Below are positions 24,864-33,745 of a DNA stretch of 36,771 nucleotides, in pieces. The number at the start of each line of letters is the position of its first letter. The first letter of the stretch is position 1. Origin of the DNA: CAYQEC01 sp964569015. GTDB lineage: Bacteria > Actinomycetota > Acidimicrobiia > Spongiisociales > UBA5794. A program made the position numbers and the translations under genes. The notes below the pieces were generated by a model that worked only from the letters and a program-made list of their open reading frames with translations, ran no database searches and was not told where the DNA came from. The stretch lies in contig CAZMSN010000014.1 of the NCBI GenBank assembly GCA_964569015.1, positions 1 through 36,771 of the forward strand, written 5' to 3'.

Positions 24864-26213
24864 ATGAGAACCAGAACAACGAAGACGGCGTGGCTGATCC
24901 TGGTGACGGTGCTGCTCCTGCTCGTGCCAGGGTGCGGCAGCGATAGCGAGAGCGAGACCACCGTCGGACTCGACAACGACTACCAGGCCACGGAGAACAC
25001 AACCGCCGCTTTCCCCGATGTCGACAATGCACGCTCCGCTCCAGAACCGGCGGGCTTCGACGGAGAGAGCGAAGGGGTAGCCGAGGCAACAGCGGTGGTG
25101 CTGCACGCCGCTGATTTGGGCCGCGAGATCATCTACCACGCCGAGATGACGGTGGCGGTCACCAACGTGGCCGAGGCGACCTCCGAGGCGATGACCACCA
25201 TCGACTCGCTGGGAGGTCTGCTATACGGCCAGCGGACCACCGGAGGCGCCGACGCCGCCAGCGTTCTCACCTTCAAGGTGCTCCCCGCGGACTTCCACGA
25301 GGCACTCACCCGCTTGGGCGAGCTCGGCGAGATTCGCACCCAGGACATCTCGGCCGATGACGTCACGGAGAGGATCGTCGATCTGGAGAGCCGCATCACG
25401 ACGGCCGAGACGAGCGTGGAGCGGCTCCAGGCCCTCCTGGCGAGCGCCGTCGACATGACCGACATCGCCACCCTGGAGAGCCAGCTCCTCGATCGCGAGA
25501 CCACCCTGGAAACGCTCCGGGGCCAGCTCCGAACCGTGCGCGACCAGGTCGACCTCGCCACCATCGTGCTCACCCTCACCGAAGCGCTCAGCAGTCCCGA
25601 CGTCACCCTCGCCATGAGCGCTTATCCCGGCCATGACGGCGGGGCGTCGTGCCCGGAAACCGGCCCCCTCTCGGTCGAGGAGGGCGAGGACGTCACCGTC
25701 TGCTTCGAGATCACCAACACCGGGGACACACCGCTCACGAACCTCGAGGTGACCGACTCGGTGCTCGATCTCGAACTCGGCGACCTTGTTGTGGTCTTCG
25801 GGGATCCCCACGCCACGCTCGAGCCGGGCCAGGACACCGTCTTGGCAGCCGAGATCGTCGTGGAGCGGGATCTACGCACCCGCACCAAGGTGAGCGCCAC
25901 CCCGGTAGACCAGGAAGGCCAGCCGGTGGAAGCCCGCACCGCAGTCACCACGCAGACCTTCTCGATCAACGCCACGGACCCGGGCGGCCTCCCTGGGTTC
26001 CGGGACGGGCTCTCGGCGAGCTGGAACATGCTCAAGGGGATCGGTGGCGTGTTCGTGCTCCTGGCCGGATGGCTGGTGCCCCTGCTGTGGGTCCTCGTGC
26101 TCGGCGGGCTCTACCTGCTGTGGCAACAGCGCCGGCTTCGCGAGAAGACCACCGAACCCGAAGCCACTCCCGAGCCGGCTGAGGAGCCGGAGCCGTCGCC
26201 GCAGTCCGACTGA
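24864..26213 (+). CDS. DUF4349 domain lipoprotein with C-terminal membrane anchor
   Basis: Encodes 449 aa. It has a signal sequence with lipobox LVPGC (C24). DUF4349 spans about 88-250 (EIIYHAEMTVAVTNVAEATSEA...GGLLYGQRTT...ITTAETSVERLQALL), including a coiled-coil-like pair of helices. A CARDB/DUF11-like beta domain (~255-380) has EGEDVTVCFEITNTGDTPLTNLEV. One membrane span follows at ~395-420 (GGVFVLLAGWLVPLLWVLV), then an acidic Pro/Glu tail. The beta-sandwich between DUF4349 and the anchor is unusual. Function unknown; an envelope role is likely. Preceded by gggagaa. Confidence 0.85.
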   Translation: MRTRTTKTAWLILVTVLLLLVPGCGSDSESETTVGLDNDYQATENTTAAFPDVDNARSAPEPAGFDGESEGVAEATAVVLHAADLGREIIYHAEMTVAVTNVAEATSEAMTTIDSLGGLLYGQRTTGGADAASVLTFKVLPADFHEALTRLGELGEIRTQDISADDVTERIVDLESRITTAETSVERLQALLASAVDMTDIATLESQLLDRETTLETLRGQLRTVRDQVDLATIVLTLTEALSSPDVTLAMSAYPGHDGGASCPETGPLSVEEGEDVTVCFEITNTGDTPLTNLEVTDSVLDLELGDLVVVFGDPHATLEPGQDTVLAAEIVVERDLRTRTKVSATPVDQEGQPVEARTAVTTQTFSINATDPGGLPGFRDGLSASWNMLKGIGGVFVLLAGWLVPLLWVLVLGGLYLLWQQRRLREKTTEPEATPEPAEEPEPSPQSD

Positions 26214-26237
26214 TCGTGTGCCGCCGCGGCGCCTGTC

Positions 26238-27074
26238 TCAGCGGAGATGGATGACGTTTCCGGTGATCAGTCTCGCGAGGTCACTGGCGAGATGGGCAAT
26301 CACCTCTGCCACCTCCTCCGGCTCGCTGACGTGAACGGCCGTGTCGCTCTCATCCACAGCCCGCCTCACCTCATCGGTGACCCAGCCGCTGTCGGTGACC
26401 GGCGGGTACACGATGTTGGCGGTGACACCCCGGTCTGCGAGTTCGAATGCGGCCGACATCGTGAAGTTCTCCTGCGCCGCCTTGGCCGCCCCGTAGGAGA
26501 CCTCCCCCGGGAACCCGAGTGGACCTCCCGACGTGAGGCCGATGATCCGGCCCCAGGTGAGGCCGTGGCGCAGATGCCGGGCGGCGAACTCGGAGATCAG
26601 TAGAGCAGCAGCCCTGGCATCGACCGCGAACTGTTGGTCGAACGTCTCAGACGACACCCGCTTGAGATCTCTTCCGAAAGGGTCTGTGACGTCCGCCGTG
26701 AATGTGTCGGCGACCCAGCCGGAGGCGTTGTTCACGAGGATGTCGACCGGCCCGAAGGCTTCTTCCGCCGCGTCGAAGAGAAGCATCGGCGTTGCGGCAT
26801 CGGCGAGATCGGCCTCGACGGCCAAGGCTCGGCCGCCGGCGTCAACGATCCCTTCCATCACCTGACCGGCATCTTGGGCCCGATCACGCCGGTAGGCGTC
26901 CGGGATGCCGGCATCCGGCAGATCGTCCAGACGCAGGTACGTGAGGAGAACCGAAGCCCCACAAGCAGCGAGCCGCCGTGCGGTGGCAGACCCGATGCCG
27001 TGATTTGCGCCCGTGACGAGCGCAACGTGAGTCGACAGATCAAGGGAAGCGAGAACAGGGGTGTGCGATGACAT
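26238..27074 (-). CDS. Short-chain dehydrogenase/reductase
   Basis: Encodes 278 aa. Motifs are TGANHGIGSATA (cofactor loop), NNASG, the SGGPLGFPGEVSYGAAKAA block with catalytic Ser, Tyr and Lys, and YPPVTDSGWV. The C-terminal LARLITGNVIHLR is typical of FabG-like SDRs. Substrate unknown. The ATG at 27074 has ggagg 6 nt upstream. The nearest upstream gene on this strand is rmlA, about 150 bp away, so it may be read from the same transcript, but there is no overlap. Confidence 0.88.
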   Translation of the reverse strand: MSSHTPVLASLDLSTHVALVTGANHGIGSATARRLAACGASVLLTYLRLDDLPDAGIPDAYRRDRAQDAGQVMEGIVDAGGRALAVEADLADAATPMLLFDAAEEAFGPVDILVNNASGWVADTFTADVTDPFGRDLKRVSSETFDQQFAVDARAAALLISEFAARHLRHGLTWGRIIGLTSGGPLGFPGEVSYGAAKAAQENFTMSAAFELADRGVTANIVYPPVTDSGWVTDEVRRAVDESDTAVHVSEPEEVAEVIAHLASDLARLITGNVIHLR

Positions 27075-27220
27075 GGCGAACCTCCGAGCCGGTAGGGCCT
27101 GCAAACGTGGGACGGAAGGCTGAGGTCGCTACATGTCGAGTGAAGCGTAGTCGCCGCCGCTACCGCTGGCTCGGCCGCAATCCAGGGTCGACCTCGCACC
27201 GGCCAGACGTTGGAGACGAT

Positions 27221-28171
27221 TCAGCTCGTCTCCGTACCGTTGCCAACCAGTTCCTCGTGATCCCCCGGAACAAAAGCCGCCTCCACCCCGGTGTCATATG
27301 TCGAGATCTCATTGGGCAGGCCTTGGAGATACGACCGGTACTCCGATGCCGGGAGCGTTTCTACTTGGGAGATGAGTTGGGAGGCATCGATGTACCCCAT
27401 ACGGAACCCAGCCTCCTCAGGAGACCCGATGATGAGGCCCTGGCGGGTCTCGATGGCTTCGATGAAGTTGGCGGCGTTAAGCAAACTCCGCGGGGTGCCG
27501 GTGTCCAGCCAGGCGATCCCGCGTCCCATGATCCGGACGTGCAGTCTTCCTGCGTCGAGATATCGGCGATTGAGGTCCGTGATCTCCAGCTCACCCCGCG
27601 GTGAGGGTGCCAGGGCGGCCGCTTCGGCTGCAACGCCCTTCGGATAGAGGTAGATGCCGGGGACGGCCCACCGGGAAGTGGGTTTCTGTGGCTTCTCCTC
27701 GAGCCGCACTGCCCTGCCCGCGCGGTCGAACTCGACCACGCCGTAGTCACTCGGATTGCTGACTTGATAGGCGAAGATGACAGCGTCGCCGGCCTTGCGC
27801 TCGGACACGGCCGCCCTCAGGAAATCGAGTCGGCCGTACAGCAGGTTGTCGCCGAGCATGAGCAGCGCCGGCTCGTCGCCCAGATAGTCGGCTCCTATGA
27901 GCAAAGCCTCGGCAATACCCCGTGGCTCGTCCTGGACGCCATAGGACAGCGATATCCCCCACTGGGAGCCGTCTCCCAACAGTGCCTCGAATCGTGACAC
28001 ATCCTCGGGCGTGGATACCACGAGGACTTCCCTCACCCCGGCGAGCATGACCGTCGTCAGCGAGTAGTAGACCATCGGCTTGTCATAGATCGCCACGAGC
28101 TGCTTACTCGAAACCGCGGTCAGCGGGTAGAGGCGGGTTCCGTGACCGCCGGCGAGCAGGATTCCTTTCAT
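27221..28171 (-). CDS. rmlA: Glucose-1-phosphate thymidylyltransferase
   Basis: Encodes 316 aa. The enzyme makes dTDP-glucose from dTTP and glucose-1-phosphate, the first step of dTDP-deoxysugar synthesis. It begins MKGILLAGGHGTRLYPLT, has KQLVAIYDKPMVYYSL, LMLGDNLLYG, EKPQKPTSRWAVPGIY and WLDTGTPRSL, all RmlA signatures. The ATG at 28171 has aagggaag upstream. It follows rmlB with a 25-nt gap, so the two form an operon. The C-terminus is ~25 residues longer than the E. coli enzyme. Confidence 0.94.
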   Translation of the reverse strand: MKGILLAGGHGTRLYPLTAVSSKQLVAIYDKPMVYYSLTTVMLAGVREVLVVSTPEDVSRFEALLGDGSQWGISLSYGVQDEPRGIAEALLIGADYLGDEPALLMLGDNLLYGRLDFLRAAVSERKAGDAVIFAYQVSNPSDYGVVEFDRAGRAVRLEEKPQKPTSRWAVPGIYLYPKGVAAEAAALAPSPRGELEITDLNRRYLDAGRLHVRIMGRGIAWLDTGTPRSLLNAANFIEAIETRQGLIIGSPEEAGFRMGYIDASQLISQVETLPASEYRSYLQGLPNEISTYDTGVEAAFVPGDHEELVGNGTETS

Positions 28172-28196
28172 GGCAGAGCTTCCCTTCTCCTCATCC

Positions 28197-29252
28197 TCAT
28201 GCACCACCACGATCGCTGTACCAGCCGGCTTCGAACCGGAGGTGCTCCTCGTTGGTCACCTCGGCGCACCAATCCTGGTTTGCGATGTACCACTCCACCG
28301 TTCTCCGGAGGCCTTCCGGCAGCGGAACCGACGGCTGCCAACCGAGTTCGGAGTCGATGCGTGAGATGTCCATCGCGTACCGTCGGTCATGGCCGGGGCG
28401 GTCTGCGACGAACTGGACGAGCCCGCGACCGGTACCTATGTCTCGGCCTGTCATCCGATCAACCTCATCCAGCACCATGCCGACCAGGTCGACGTTCTTC
28501 GTCTCCGACTGACCCCCGACGCAGTAGGTCTCGCCGAGTTTGCCCTGCTCGAAGACGCGGGCGATGGCATCGCAGTGGTCCTCGACGTAGAGCCAATCCC
28601 GTACGTTGAGGCCCTCGCCGTAGAGGGGAACGGGTCTCATGGCGAGGGCCCGGGCGATTGTGAGGGGAATCAGCTTCTCGGGATACTGGAACGGGCCGTA
28701 GTTGTTTGTGCAGTTCGTGATCACCGTCGGGAAGCCGTATGTGTGATACCAGCTCCGCACGAAGTGATCGCTCGAAGCCTTCGAGGCCGCATACGGGCTG
28801 TGGGGCCGATACGGGGTGGATTCGGAGAAAAGGCCGTCGGGCCCGAGGTCGCCAAAAACCTCATCGGTGGACACATGGTGGAACCGAACGCCGTCGCGGC
28901 GTTCCCATGCTCGCTGGGCCTCGTCGAGGAGAACCATCGTTCCGACGACATTGGTTTGCACGAAACGCAAAGGCTCTACGATCGAACGGTCGACGTGGCT
29001 CTCGGCTGCCAGGTGCATGACGCCGGTGATGTCGTGCTGCTCGAAGAGGGAGCGAACGAGATCACGGTCCGTGATGTCACCCCGGACGAAGAGGTGGCCC
29101 GGATCATCCTCCAGTTCTCGGAGACTCGCCAGATGACCGGCGTAGGTGAGCGCGTCGAGCGAGATGAGATCCGTATCGGGCCACCGGCGACGCAGGTGAC
29201 GCACCAGATTCGAGCCGATGAATCCGGCCGATCCAGTCACGAGTATGGCCAT
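28197..29252 (-). CDS. rmlB: dTDP-glucose 4,6-dehydratase
   Basis: Encodes 351 aa. It converts dTDP-glucose to dTDP-4-keto-6-deoxyglucose. GSAGFIG (7-13) binds NAD. The catalytic T129-D130-E131 and Y154xxxK158 are intact, and HLAAESHVDRS and NCTNNYGPFQYPEKLIPL are diagnostic of RmlB. An ATG preceded by cagggaggccccg starts the gene. It is divergent from the GT2 gene with ~95 bp between starts, a region that should hold both promoters. RmlC and RmlD are not next to it, so rhamnose is not the obvious product. Confidence 0.95.
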   Translation of the reverse strand: MAILVTGSAGFIGSNLVRHLRRRWPDTDLISLDALTYAGHLASLRELEDDPGHLFVRGDITDRDLVRSLFEQHDITGVMHLAAESHVDRSIVEPLRFVQTNVVGTMVLLDEAQRAWERRDGVRFHHVSTDEVFGDLGPDGLFSESTPYRPHSPYAASKASSDHFVRSWYHTYGFPTVITNCTNNYGPFQYPEKLIPLTIARALAMRPVPLYGEGLNVRDWLYVEDHCDAIARVFEQGKLGETYCVGGQSETKNVDLVGMVLDEVDRMTGRDIGTGRGLVQFVADRPGHDRRYAMDISRIDSELGWQPSVPLPEGLRRTVEWYIANQDWCAEVTNEEHLRFEAGWYSDRGGA

Positions 29253-29346
29253 CGGGGCCTCCCTGCGTGGCGGCGGTCCGGTTGGGTGTCGGAGGCGCCT
29301 TGACTACCGTGGTCGCTCCACACTCAAGCGCGGCAAGCGCTCCAAG

Positions 29347-30354
29347 ATGACCGGAACGAGAGGACTCTACCAGTTGCCTTCCTCCTCCCCGCTTCCCCGC
29401 CGGTGCTCGCTGTCGGTCGTCATCCCCGTCTACAACAGCGAATCGACGCTCCCGCAGTTGGTCGAACGTCTGGCCGTCGTGCTCGCGGAGGCCGCGACGT
29501 CCTACGAGCTCGTTCTCGTGAACGATTGCAGCACCGATTCGAGCTGGCCAGGGATCGAGGACCTCACGAGGCGATACGACTGGATACGGGCATTTGATCT
29601 CTCCCGCAACTTCGGCCAGCACAATGCACTCCTGTGTGGCATCCGCGAGGCCCGCAACGAAGTCATCATCACGATGGACGACGACCTCCAGATACCTCCG
29701 GAGGAGATCCCGGTACTGCTCAGTGCCCTCACCGACGACCAGGATGTGGTGTACGGCGTCAGGGACCGTGAGGGCCACAGTCTCCTCAGGAACTTTGCGG
29801 CACGTCTGACCAAGCTGGTCCTCCAGAAGTCGATGGGTGCCGAGGTCGCGTCCAAGATCACCTCGTTTCGGGCCTTCCGCCGCGACCTGCGCGAGGGGTT
29901 CTGCGACTATTCAGGCCCCTTCGTCTCGATTGATGTGTTGCTCACCTGGACCACCACTCGCTTCACGTCGGTCGTCACGCGCCATGAGCCCCGCCGCCAG
30001 GGAGAGTCCGGCTACACCCTCGGAAAGCTCATCACGCATGCCCTCAACATGGTCACCGGTTTCAGCGTGCTTCCCCTTCAGATCGCAAGCCTCATCGGCT
30101 TCGTCTTCACACTCTTTGGAGTAGGAATAATCGCCTTCGTGTTGATCCAGTTCGCGATCGGAGGCAGAGACGTTCCCGGGTTCACGTTCCTCGCGTCGTC
30201 GATCGCCATCTTCTCGGGAGCCCAGCTCCTCGCCCTCGGCATCATCGGCGAATATCTGGCGCGCATCCACTTCTCCAGCATGGACCGGCCTCCCTTCGTG
30301 GTGCGACAGACCATCGACTCGGGATCGTCGCCTGAGAATCACGCTGGAGTGTGA
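29347..30354 (+). CDS. Family 2 glycosyltransferase, polyprenyl-phosphate-sugar synthase type
   Basis: Encodes 335 aa. The GT-A domain (~20-240) contains SVVIPVYNSE, VLVNDCSTDSSW, FGQHNALLCGI and ITMDDDLQIPPEEIP (DxD-type metal site). Two membrane spans follow (SLIGFVFTLFGVGIIAFVLI and FLASSIAIFSGAQLLALGII) with EYLARIHF between them and the tail. This is the GtrB/ArnC/DPM1-like plan: transfer of a sugar from a nucleotide to undecaprenyl phosphate at the inner membrane face. The ATG at 29347 has a weak ribosome site. Placed in a deoxysugar cluster, it could load that sugar onto the lipid carrier. Confidence 0.88.
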   Translation: MTGTRGLYQLPSSSPLPRRCSLSVVIPVYNSESTLPQLVERLAVVLAEAATSYELVLVNDCSTDSSWPGIEDLTRRYDWIRAFDLSRNFGQHNALLCGIREARNEVIITMDDDLQIPPEEIPVLLSALTDDQDVVYGVRDREGHSLLRNFAARLTKLVLQKSMGAEVASKITSFRAFRRDLREGFCDYSGPFVSIDVLLTWTTTRFTSVVTRHEPRRQGESGYTLGKLITHALNMVTGFSVLPLQIASLIGFVFTLFGVGIIAFVLIQFAIGGRDVPGFTFLASSIAIFSGAQLLALGIIGEYLARIHFSSMDRPPFVVRQTIDSGSSPENHAGV

Positions 30355-30380
30355 TCCGGTTCCCGATCGTCAGTCCGCAG

Positions 30381-31358
30381 TCAGCGTCCGAGGGCCACGC
30401 CACGTACCGCGTCCATCAAGGTGCCTTGTTCCCGCGCCGCGGTGCGTAGTGTGTCAAGGCTGTCATTCCGGACCGCACCCGCGAAAGCCTCGAGCATGAG
30501 AGCGAAGTGGTCGGCGCCCGGAACTATCACTTCCTCGCTCATCCCGTCACTGCGACGGATGACGATCGTCGTGGCGAGATCCGCCGGTTTGGAGAAGGCG
30601 CGGGGCACAAAGGCCACGCCCTCTCTGCCCCAAACCTCCAGCTCGTTCCGATACGCTCGCCCAAATCCCCACGAAAGGGCCGCTGTCGCCCCGGCCCCGT
30701 TCCTCAACAGTGCGGCTCCGCCTGTGTCGACTGCGAAACCTGCCTCACGTTCGATCGACCCGCCAATACACACCGGATCGGCCAGCAACAGCCGAGCCGC
30801 GCAGATGGGATAGCTACCGGCGTCCAGGAAAGCACCACCACCGAGCGCAGGGTCGTACCGGAAATCCGATGAATCTCGGTGAGGGAAACCGAAGCGGGCC
30901 GCGACTTCAACGATGTCGCCGAGGCGCCCTTGTCGCGCCAGCTCTTTCACTCGCACGAATTGGGGGTGGAATTGGAACATGAAGGCCTCGAACACGGCGA
31001 GGCCTGCCCTCTCGCCGTATGCAATGAGCGCCTCAGCCTGGGCGAGTTCGCAGGCGAGGGGCTTCTCGCACCACAGATGCTTCCCCGACTCGAGCACTCG
31101 CAAGCCGAACTCAGCGTGAAGTCCCGGCGGTACCGCCAGGTAGACCGCCTCGACATCTGTGTCGAGCAGAGACTCGGGAGTCCGGCAGTCGACGGCGCCG
31201 AGTTGGGCTACCGCGGCAGCGCGTACCTCCTCACGGCGCGTGTGAACCGCGCTCACATGCACACCGTCGGCCTTCTCGAAGGCGGGAAGCAGGTTGCGGC
31301 GGGCATGCTCACCAATGCCCCAAAGTCCGACACGAACGGGAGCGCGCCGCGAAGTCAT
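30381..31358 (-). CDS. Gfo/Idh/MocA family oxidoreductase, probable NDP-hexose 3-ketoreductase
   Basis: Encodes 325 aa. The Rossmann loop GLWGIGEHARRN, the active-site EKP (98-100, LWCEKPLACE), and the family C-terminal domain with DAGSYPICAARLLL and GGGAFLDAGSYP are present. Some members of this family act as NADPH-dependent 3-ketoreductases on nucleotide 3,4-diketo-2-deoxysugars, working after the 2,3-dehydratase. Its ATG overlaps the stop of the 2,3-dehydratase gene (ATGA at 31355-31358), which strongly supports that job. The protein otherwise resembles many generic sugar dehydrogenases. Confidence 0.88.
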   Translation of the reverse strand: MTSRRAPVRVGLWGIGEHARRNLLPAFEKADGVHVSAVHTRREEVRAAAVAQLGAVDCRTPESLLDTDVEAVYLAVPPGLHAEFGLRVLESGKHLWCEKPLACELAQAEALIAYGERAGLAVFEAFMFQFHPQFVRVKELARQGRLGDIVEVAARFGFPHRDSSDFRYDPALGGGAFLDAGSYPICAARLLLADPVCIGGSIEREAGFAVDTGGAALLRNGAGATAALSWGFGRAYRNELEVWGREGVAFVPRAFSKPADLATTIVIRRSDGMSEEVIVPGADHFALMLEAFAGAVRNDSLDTLRTAAREQGTLMDAVRGVALGR

Positions 31359-32143
31359 AGGTGAGCGATGATGCCGCGAATGTGGGGATTCACCCAGGCG
31401 TCCAATTGCAGGCACGCCTTGATCTGGAACATGCTCATCCAGATGAAGCCCGCGGGTACCTCACCGATCGTGCCCTCTGGGACCTCGACCAGCATTCCCT
31501 TGTTGCGCTTGAGGTAGAGCCGGCCCCCATCTTCGGAGAGCCACCGGTCGTACAGGACGGTGGCACCGTTTTCATGGGGCGCCTCGAAGATCTCGGCGAA
31601 AAGGGGCTTTCGTCCTTTGTGAGCCCGCTTGAGATTGCTGAACGTCGCCTGAAGAGTGGGGCTGAGCTGGACAACCCGGTAGTTGCCGGGCTCGGCCTTG
31701 GCCTCGACCAGGTAGTGGGGCACGCCTTCGATGCGCTGCCGCACGAGGCCCAGTAGGCCGCCGTCGAGACCGACCTGTTCCAGGATGGGCTGATCCCATC
31801 CCGACTCCCCTACCTCACGGGTCGTCGACTCGCTGACACGCACCCCCCGCACGATGAAGAACTCGCCGCTCTCATGGTGGATGTCGCCGGTCTCGGGATC
31901 GGCATTCCAGCCTCGTACCTGGTTCAGGGGGATTGGGGAGACCGTCATCGGCGGGCAATGCCGGCGCTCCTCGAACCAATCGATCATTTCTTCGAGCGTC
32001 AGGACCAGCGACCAATCCGCCAGGCACTCGAAGTGGTGCTCGATGCGAACGTCGTCCACTCCGCTCGTGATACCCATGGCCGCAAGCGCGGTCTGGTACT
32101 CCCCCAATCGTTTTCTGTAGCGTTCGGCCTTCGGGTCGCTCAT
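31355..32143 (-). CDS. NDP-hexose 2,3-dehydratase-like protein, single-repeat form
   Basis: Encodes 262 aa. It matches one whole repeat of the TylX3/EvaA-type dTDP-4-keto-6-deoxyglucose 2,3-dehydratase: GDIHHESGEFFIVRGVRV, WDQPILEQVG, LVEAKAEPGNYRVVQLSPTL, FSNLKRAHKG, LYLKRNKGMLVEV and FIWMSMFQIKACLQLDAWVNPHIRGIIA. The characterised enzymes carry two such repeats in one chain (~450-480 aa); this one has a single copy, so it may act as a dimer of half-size units. The ATG at 32141-32143 is chosen; a frame extension upstream has no ribosome site. It is coupled to the 3-ketoreductase gene. Confidence 0.85.
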   Translation of the reverse strand: MSDPKAERYRKRLGEYQTALAAMGITSGVDDVRIEHHFECLADWSLVLTLEEMIDWFEERRHCPPMTVSPIPLNQVRGWNADPETGDIHHESGEFFIVRGVRVSESTTREVGESGWDQPILEQVGLDGGLLGLVRQRIEGVPHYLVEAKAEPGNYRVVQLSPTLQATFSNLKRAHKGRKPLFAEIFEAPHENGATVLYDRWLSEDGGRLYLKRNKGMLVEVPEGTIGEVPAGFIWMSMFQIKACLQLDAWVNPHIRGIIAHL

Positions 32144-32237
32144 GGATCTCACGCCCTCCCACACGATCCGCACCCTACCGCCAACGACCCGGGGACGTGT
32201 CGCCCAGGTCCCTCTCCCGGGTCGGTAGAGTCGTTCC

Positions 32238-32957
32238 GTGGCCGAGCACGTTGTCATCGCGCCCCGTTTCAGCGGACCACCGGGATCGGCGAATGGTGGC
32301 TACGCCTGCGGAATAGTGGCGAGCCTGCTGGGCGCCGGCACGATTGAGGCAACGCTGCGCCGTCCGCCTCCTCTCGACACGCACCTGACCGTGGTGCGGC
32401 CCGGCGACGGTCAGGTACAGCTCTTCGACGGGACGGAACTCGTGGCCGAAGGGGCGACCGTGAGCCTCGACATCGCCCCGCCTCCGCCGGTCGACGTCGC
32501 CGCTGCCGAGGTGGCGGCGACCCGCTATCGAGGCCTGGAGCCGGGCGGGACGTACCCATGGTGCTTCGTGTGCGGCACGGCACGAGAGGATGGCTTGCGG
32601 ATCTTCGCCGGGCCCGTGCCCGGACGTGACCTGGTAGCTGCGCCGTGGATCCCCGACGATTCGGTCACGGAACCATCCGGCCTGGTTCCGAGAGAGATCG
32701 TGTGGGCGGCCCTGGACTGCCCCACCTTCTTCGCGGCAACCGAACCCGGCACGATTGCCCTGTTGGGGAGGATGACGGCCGCCCTTTTCGATGATGTTCA
32801 CGGGGGCGAGCGGCACGTGGTCGTGGCGCGTCGCGTCTCGGCGGACGGCCGAAAGCGAATCGGCAGCTCGGCCCTCTACACCGAAGCCGGTGATCTCCGC
32901 GCCGTCGCGCTCGCCACGTGGATCACCATCGCGTTTGGGGACTTCCCCGCGTCCTGA
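32238..32957 (+). CDS. Hotdog-like (thioesterase-type) protein
   Basis: Encodes 239 aa. It opens APRFSGPPGSANGGYACGIVASLLG, a pattern of acyl-CoA thioesterase-like hotdog proteins (a long helix with GGYxxG), and a PWCFVCG segment (107-113) occupies the middle between two half-units. No catalytic set can be assigned. I call it a probable double-hotdog protein of unknown substrate. A GTG at 32238 starts it. Its stop lies one base before the convergent Mut7-C gene stop, so the 3' ends abut. Confidence 0.65.
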   Translation: MAEHVVIAPRFSGPPGSANGGYACGIVASLLGAGTIEATLRRPPPLDTHLTVVRPGDGQVQLFDGTELVAEGATVSLDIAPPPPVDVAAAEVAATRYRGLEPGGTYPWCFVCGTAREDGLRIFAGPVPGRDLVAAPWIPDDSVTEPSGLVPREIVWAALDCPTFFAATEPGTIALLGRMTAALFDDVHGGERHVVVARRVSADGRKRIGSSALYTEAGDLRAVALATWITIAFGDFPAS

Positions 32958-32958
32958 A

Positions 32959-33699
32959 TCATGCGAGGCGGAGAGCATCGACAATCTCGCGCAATCGCCT
33001 GTGATGGCTGCCCTTCCAGTACGCCCGGCCGCACTGCGGGCAGCGATGAAACTCGGAGTGGCTCGCCGCGGCAGCCGCCGGGATCTGGTCACCCAGCTGC
33101 TTCTCAGTAGCCATTTCGAGCACCCCGTTGCATGCCATGCACCGCGTGAACGGTCGGAGGCTGGCGGCGAGACCGAACCGCCTCACCACCTCGCTTGCCT
33201 GAGCCAGCGCGGCGACAGCGCGCACGAAGTAGCCGTTGCGCACCGCGGCCCGTTTCAGCAAGCCCACGTCCCGCGTCACCACGATGCGCTCCTCGGCGAG
33301 GGCGATGTCGACGATCTCCGTGTCGTCGTAGTCATTGCTGTGGAGAACGTCGCAGCCGGCAAGCCGTAGGTAGCGCGCCATACGGGCCAGGTGTACGTCG
33401 GCCACGAACCGGGCCGGATCGGGAATGGGCACGTGTACCGGCGAGCTGCCGGCAACGTCGAAACGATGGAACCAGGGATACACCGCGATGCGCGCTCCGG
33501 GACGGAGGCGGGCCTCCCATCCCACCGGCTCGCCATCGAGGAGCACGACGTCCACCTCTGTGTGCGGAACGCCGAGCGCTTCTACGGCGTCCTTGATCGA
33601 GCCCGGAACACCGAAGATGATCTCCGTCGAACGCTCGTGTTGCGGCAAGAACGCGGCGAGGTCGCCATAGAGGCGGACGGTGGCATGACTGAGAACCAC
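32959..33699 (-). CDS. Mut7-C RNase-like protein with N-terminal ubiquitin-like domain
   Basis: Encodes 246 aa. Residues ~3-80 look like a beta-grasp ubiquitin-like domain (TVRLYGDLAAFLPQ...VDVVLLDGEPVGWEARLRPGARIAVYP). Residues ~95-246 form a Mut7-C/PIN-like RNase domain: FVADVHLARMARYLRLAGCDVLHSND, EERIVVTRDVGLLKR, then two Cys pairs (RCMACNGVLE, RCPQCGRAYWKGSH) that bind zinc. The family is an actual or predicted ribonuclease with little experimental work in bacteria. The GTG at 33699 is chosen; its ribosome site (gaggg) is close. It follows the GTPase gene by 46 bp. Confidence 0.88.
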   Translation of the reverse strand: MVLSHATVRLYGDLAAFLPQHERSTEIIFGVPGSIKDAVEALGVPHTEVDVVLLDGEPVGWEARLRPGARIAVYPWFHRFDVAGSSPVHVPIPDPARFVADVHLARMARYLRLAGCDVLHSNDYDDTEIVDIALAEERIVVTRDVGLLKRAAVRNGYFVRAVAALAQASEVVRRFGLAASLRPFTRCMACNGVLEMATEKQLGDQIPAAAAASHSEFHRCPQCGRAYWKGSHHRRLREIVDALRLA

Positions 33700-33745
33700 G
33701 ACACCCTCAGCGTACGGCCCGCTGACGGCTATGCCACTACGACGC

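Noticed and set aside
29253..29346. Possible promoter boxes between rmlB and the GT2 gene
   Set aside because: ttgact and ttgagt hexamers exist, but no -10 box lies at a proper distance, so no call was made.
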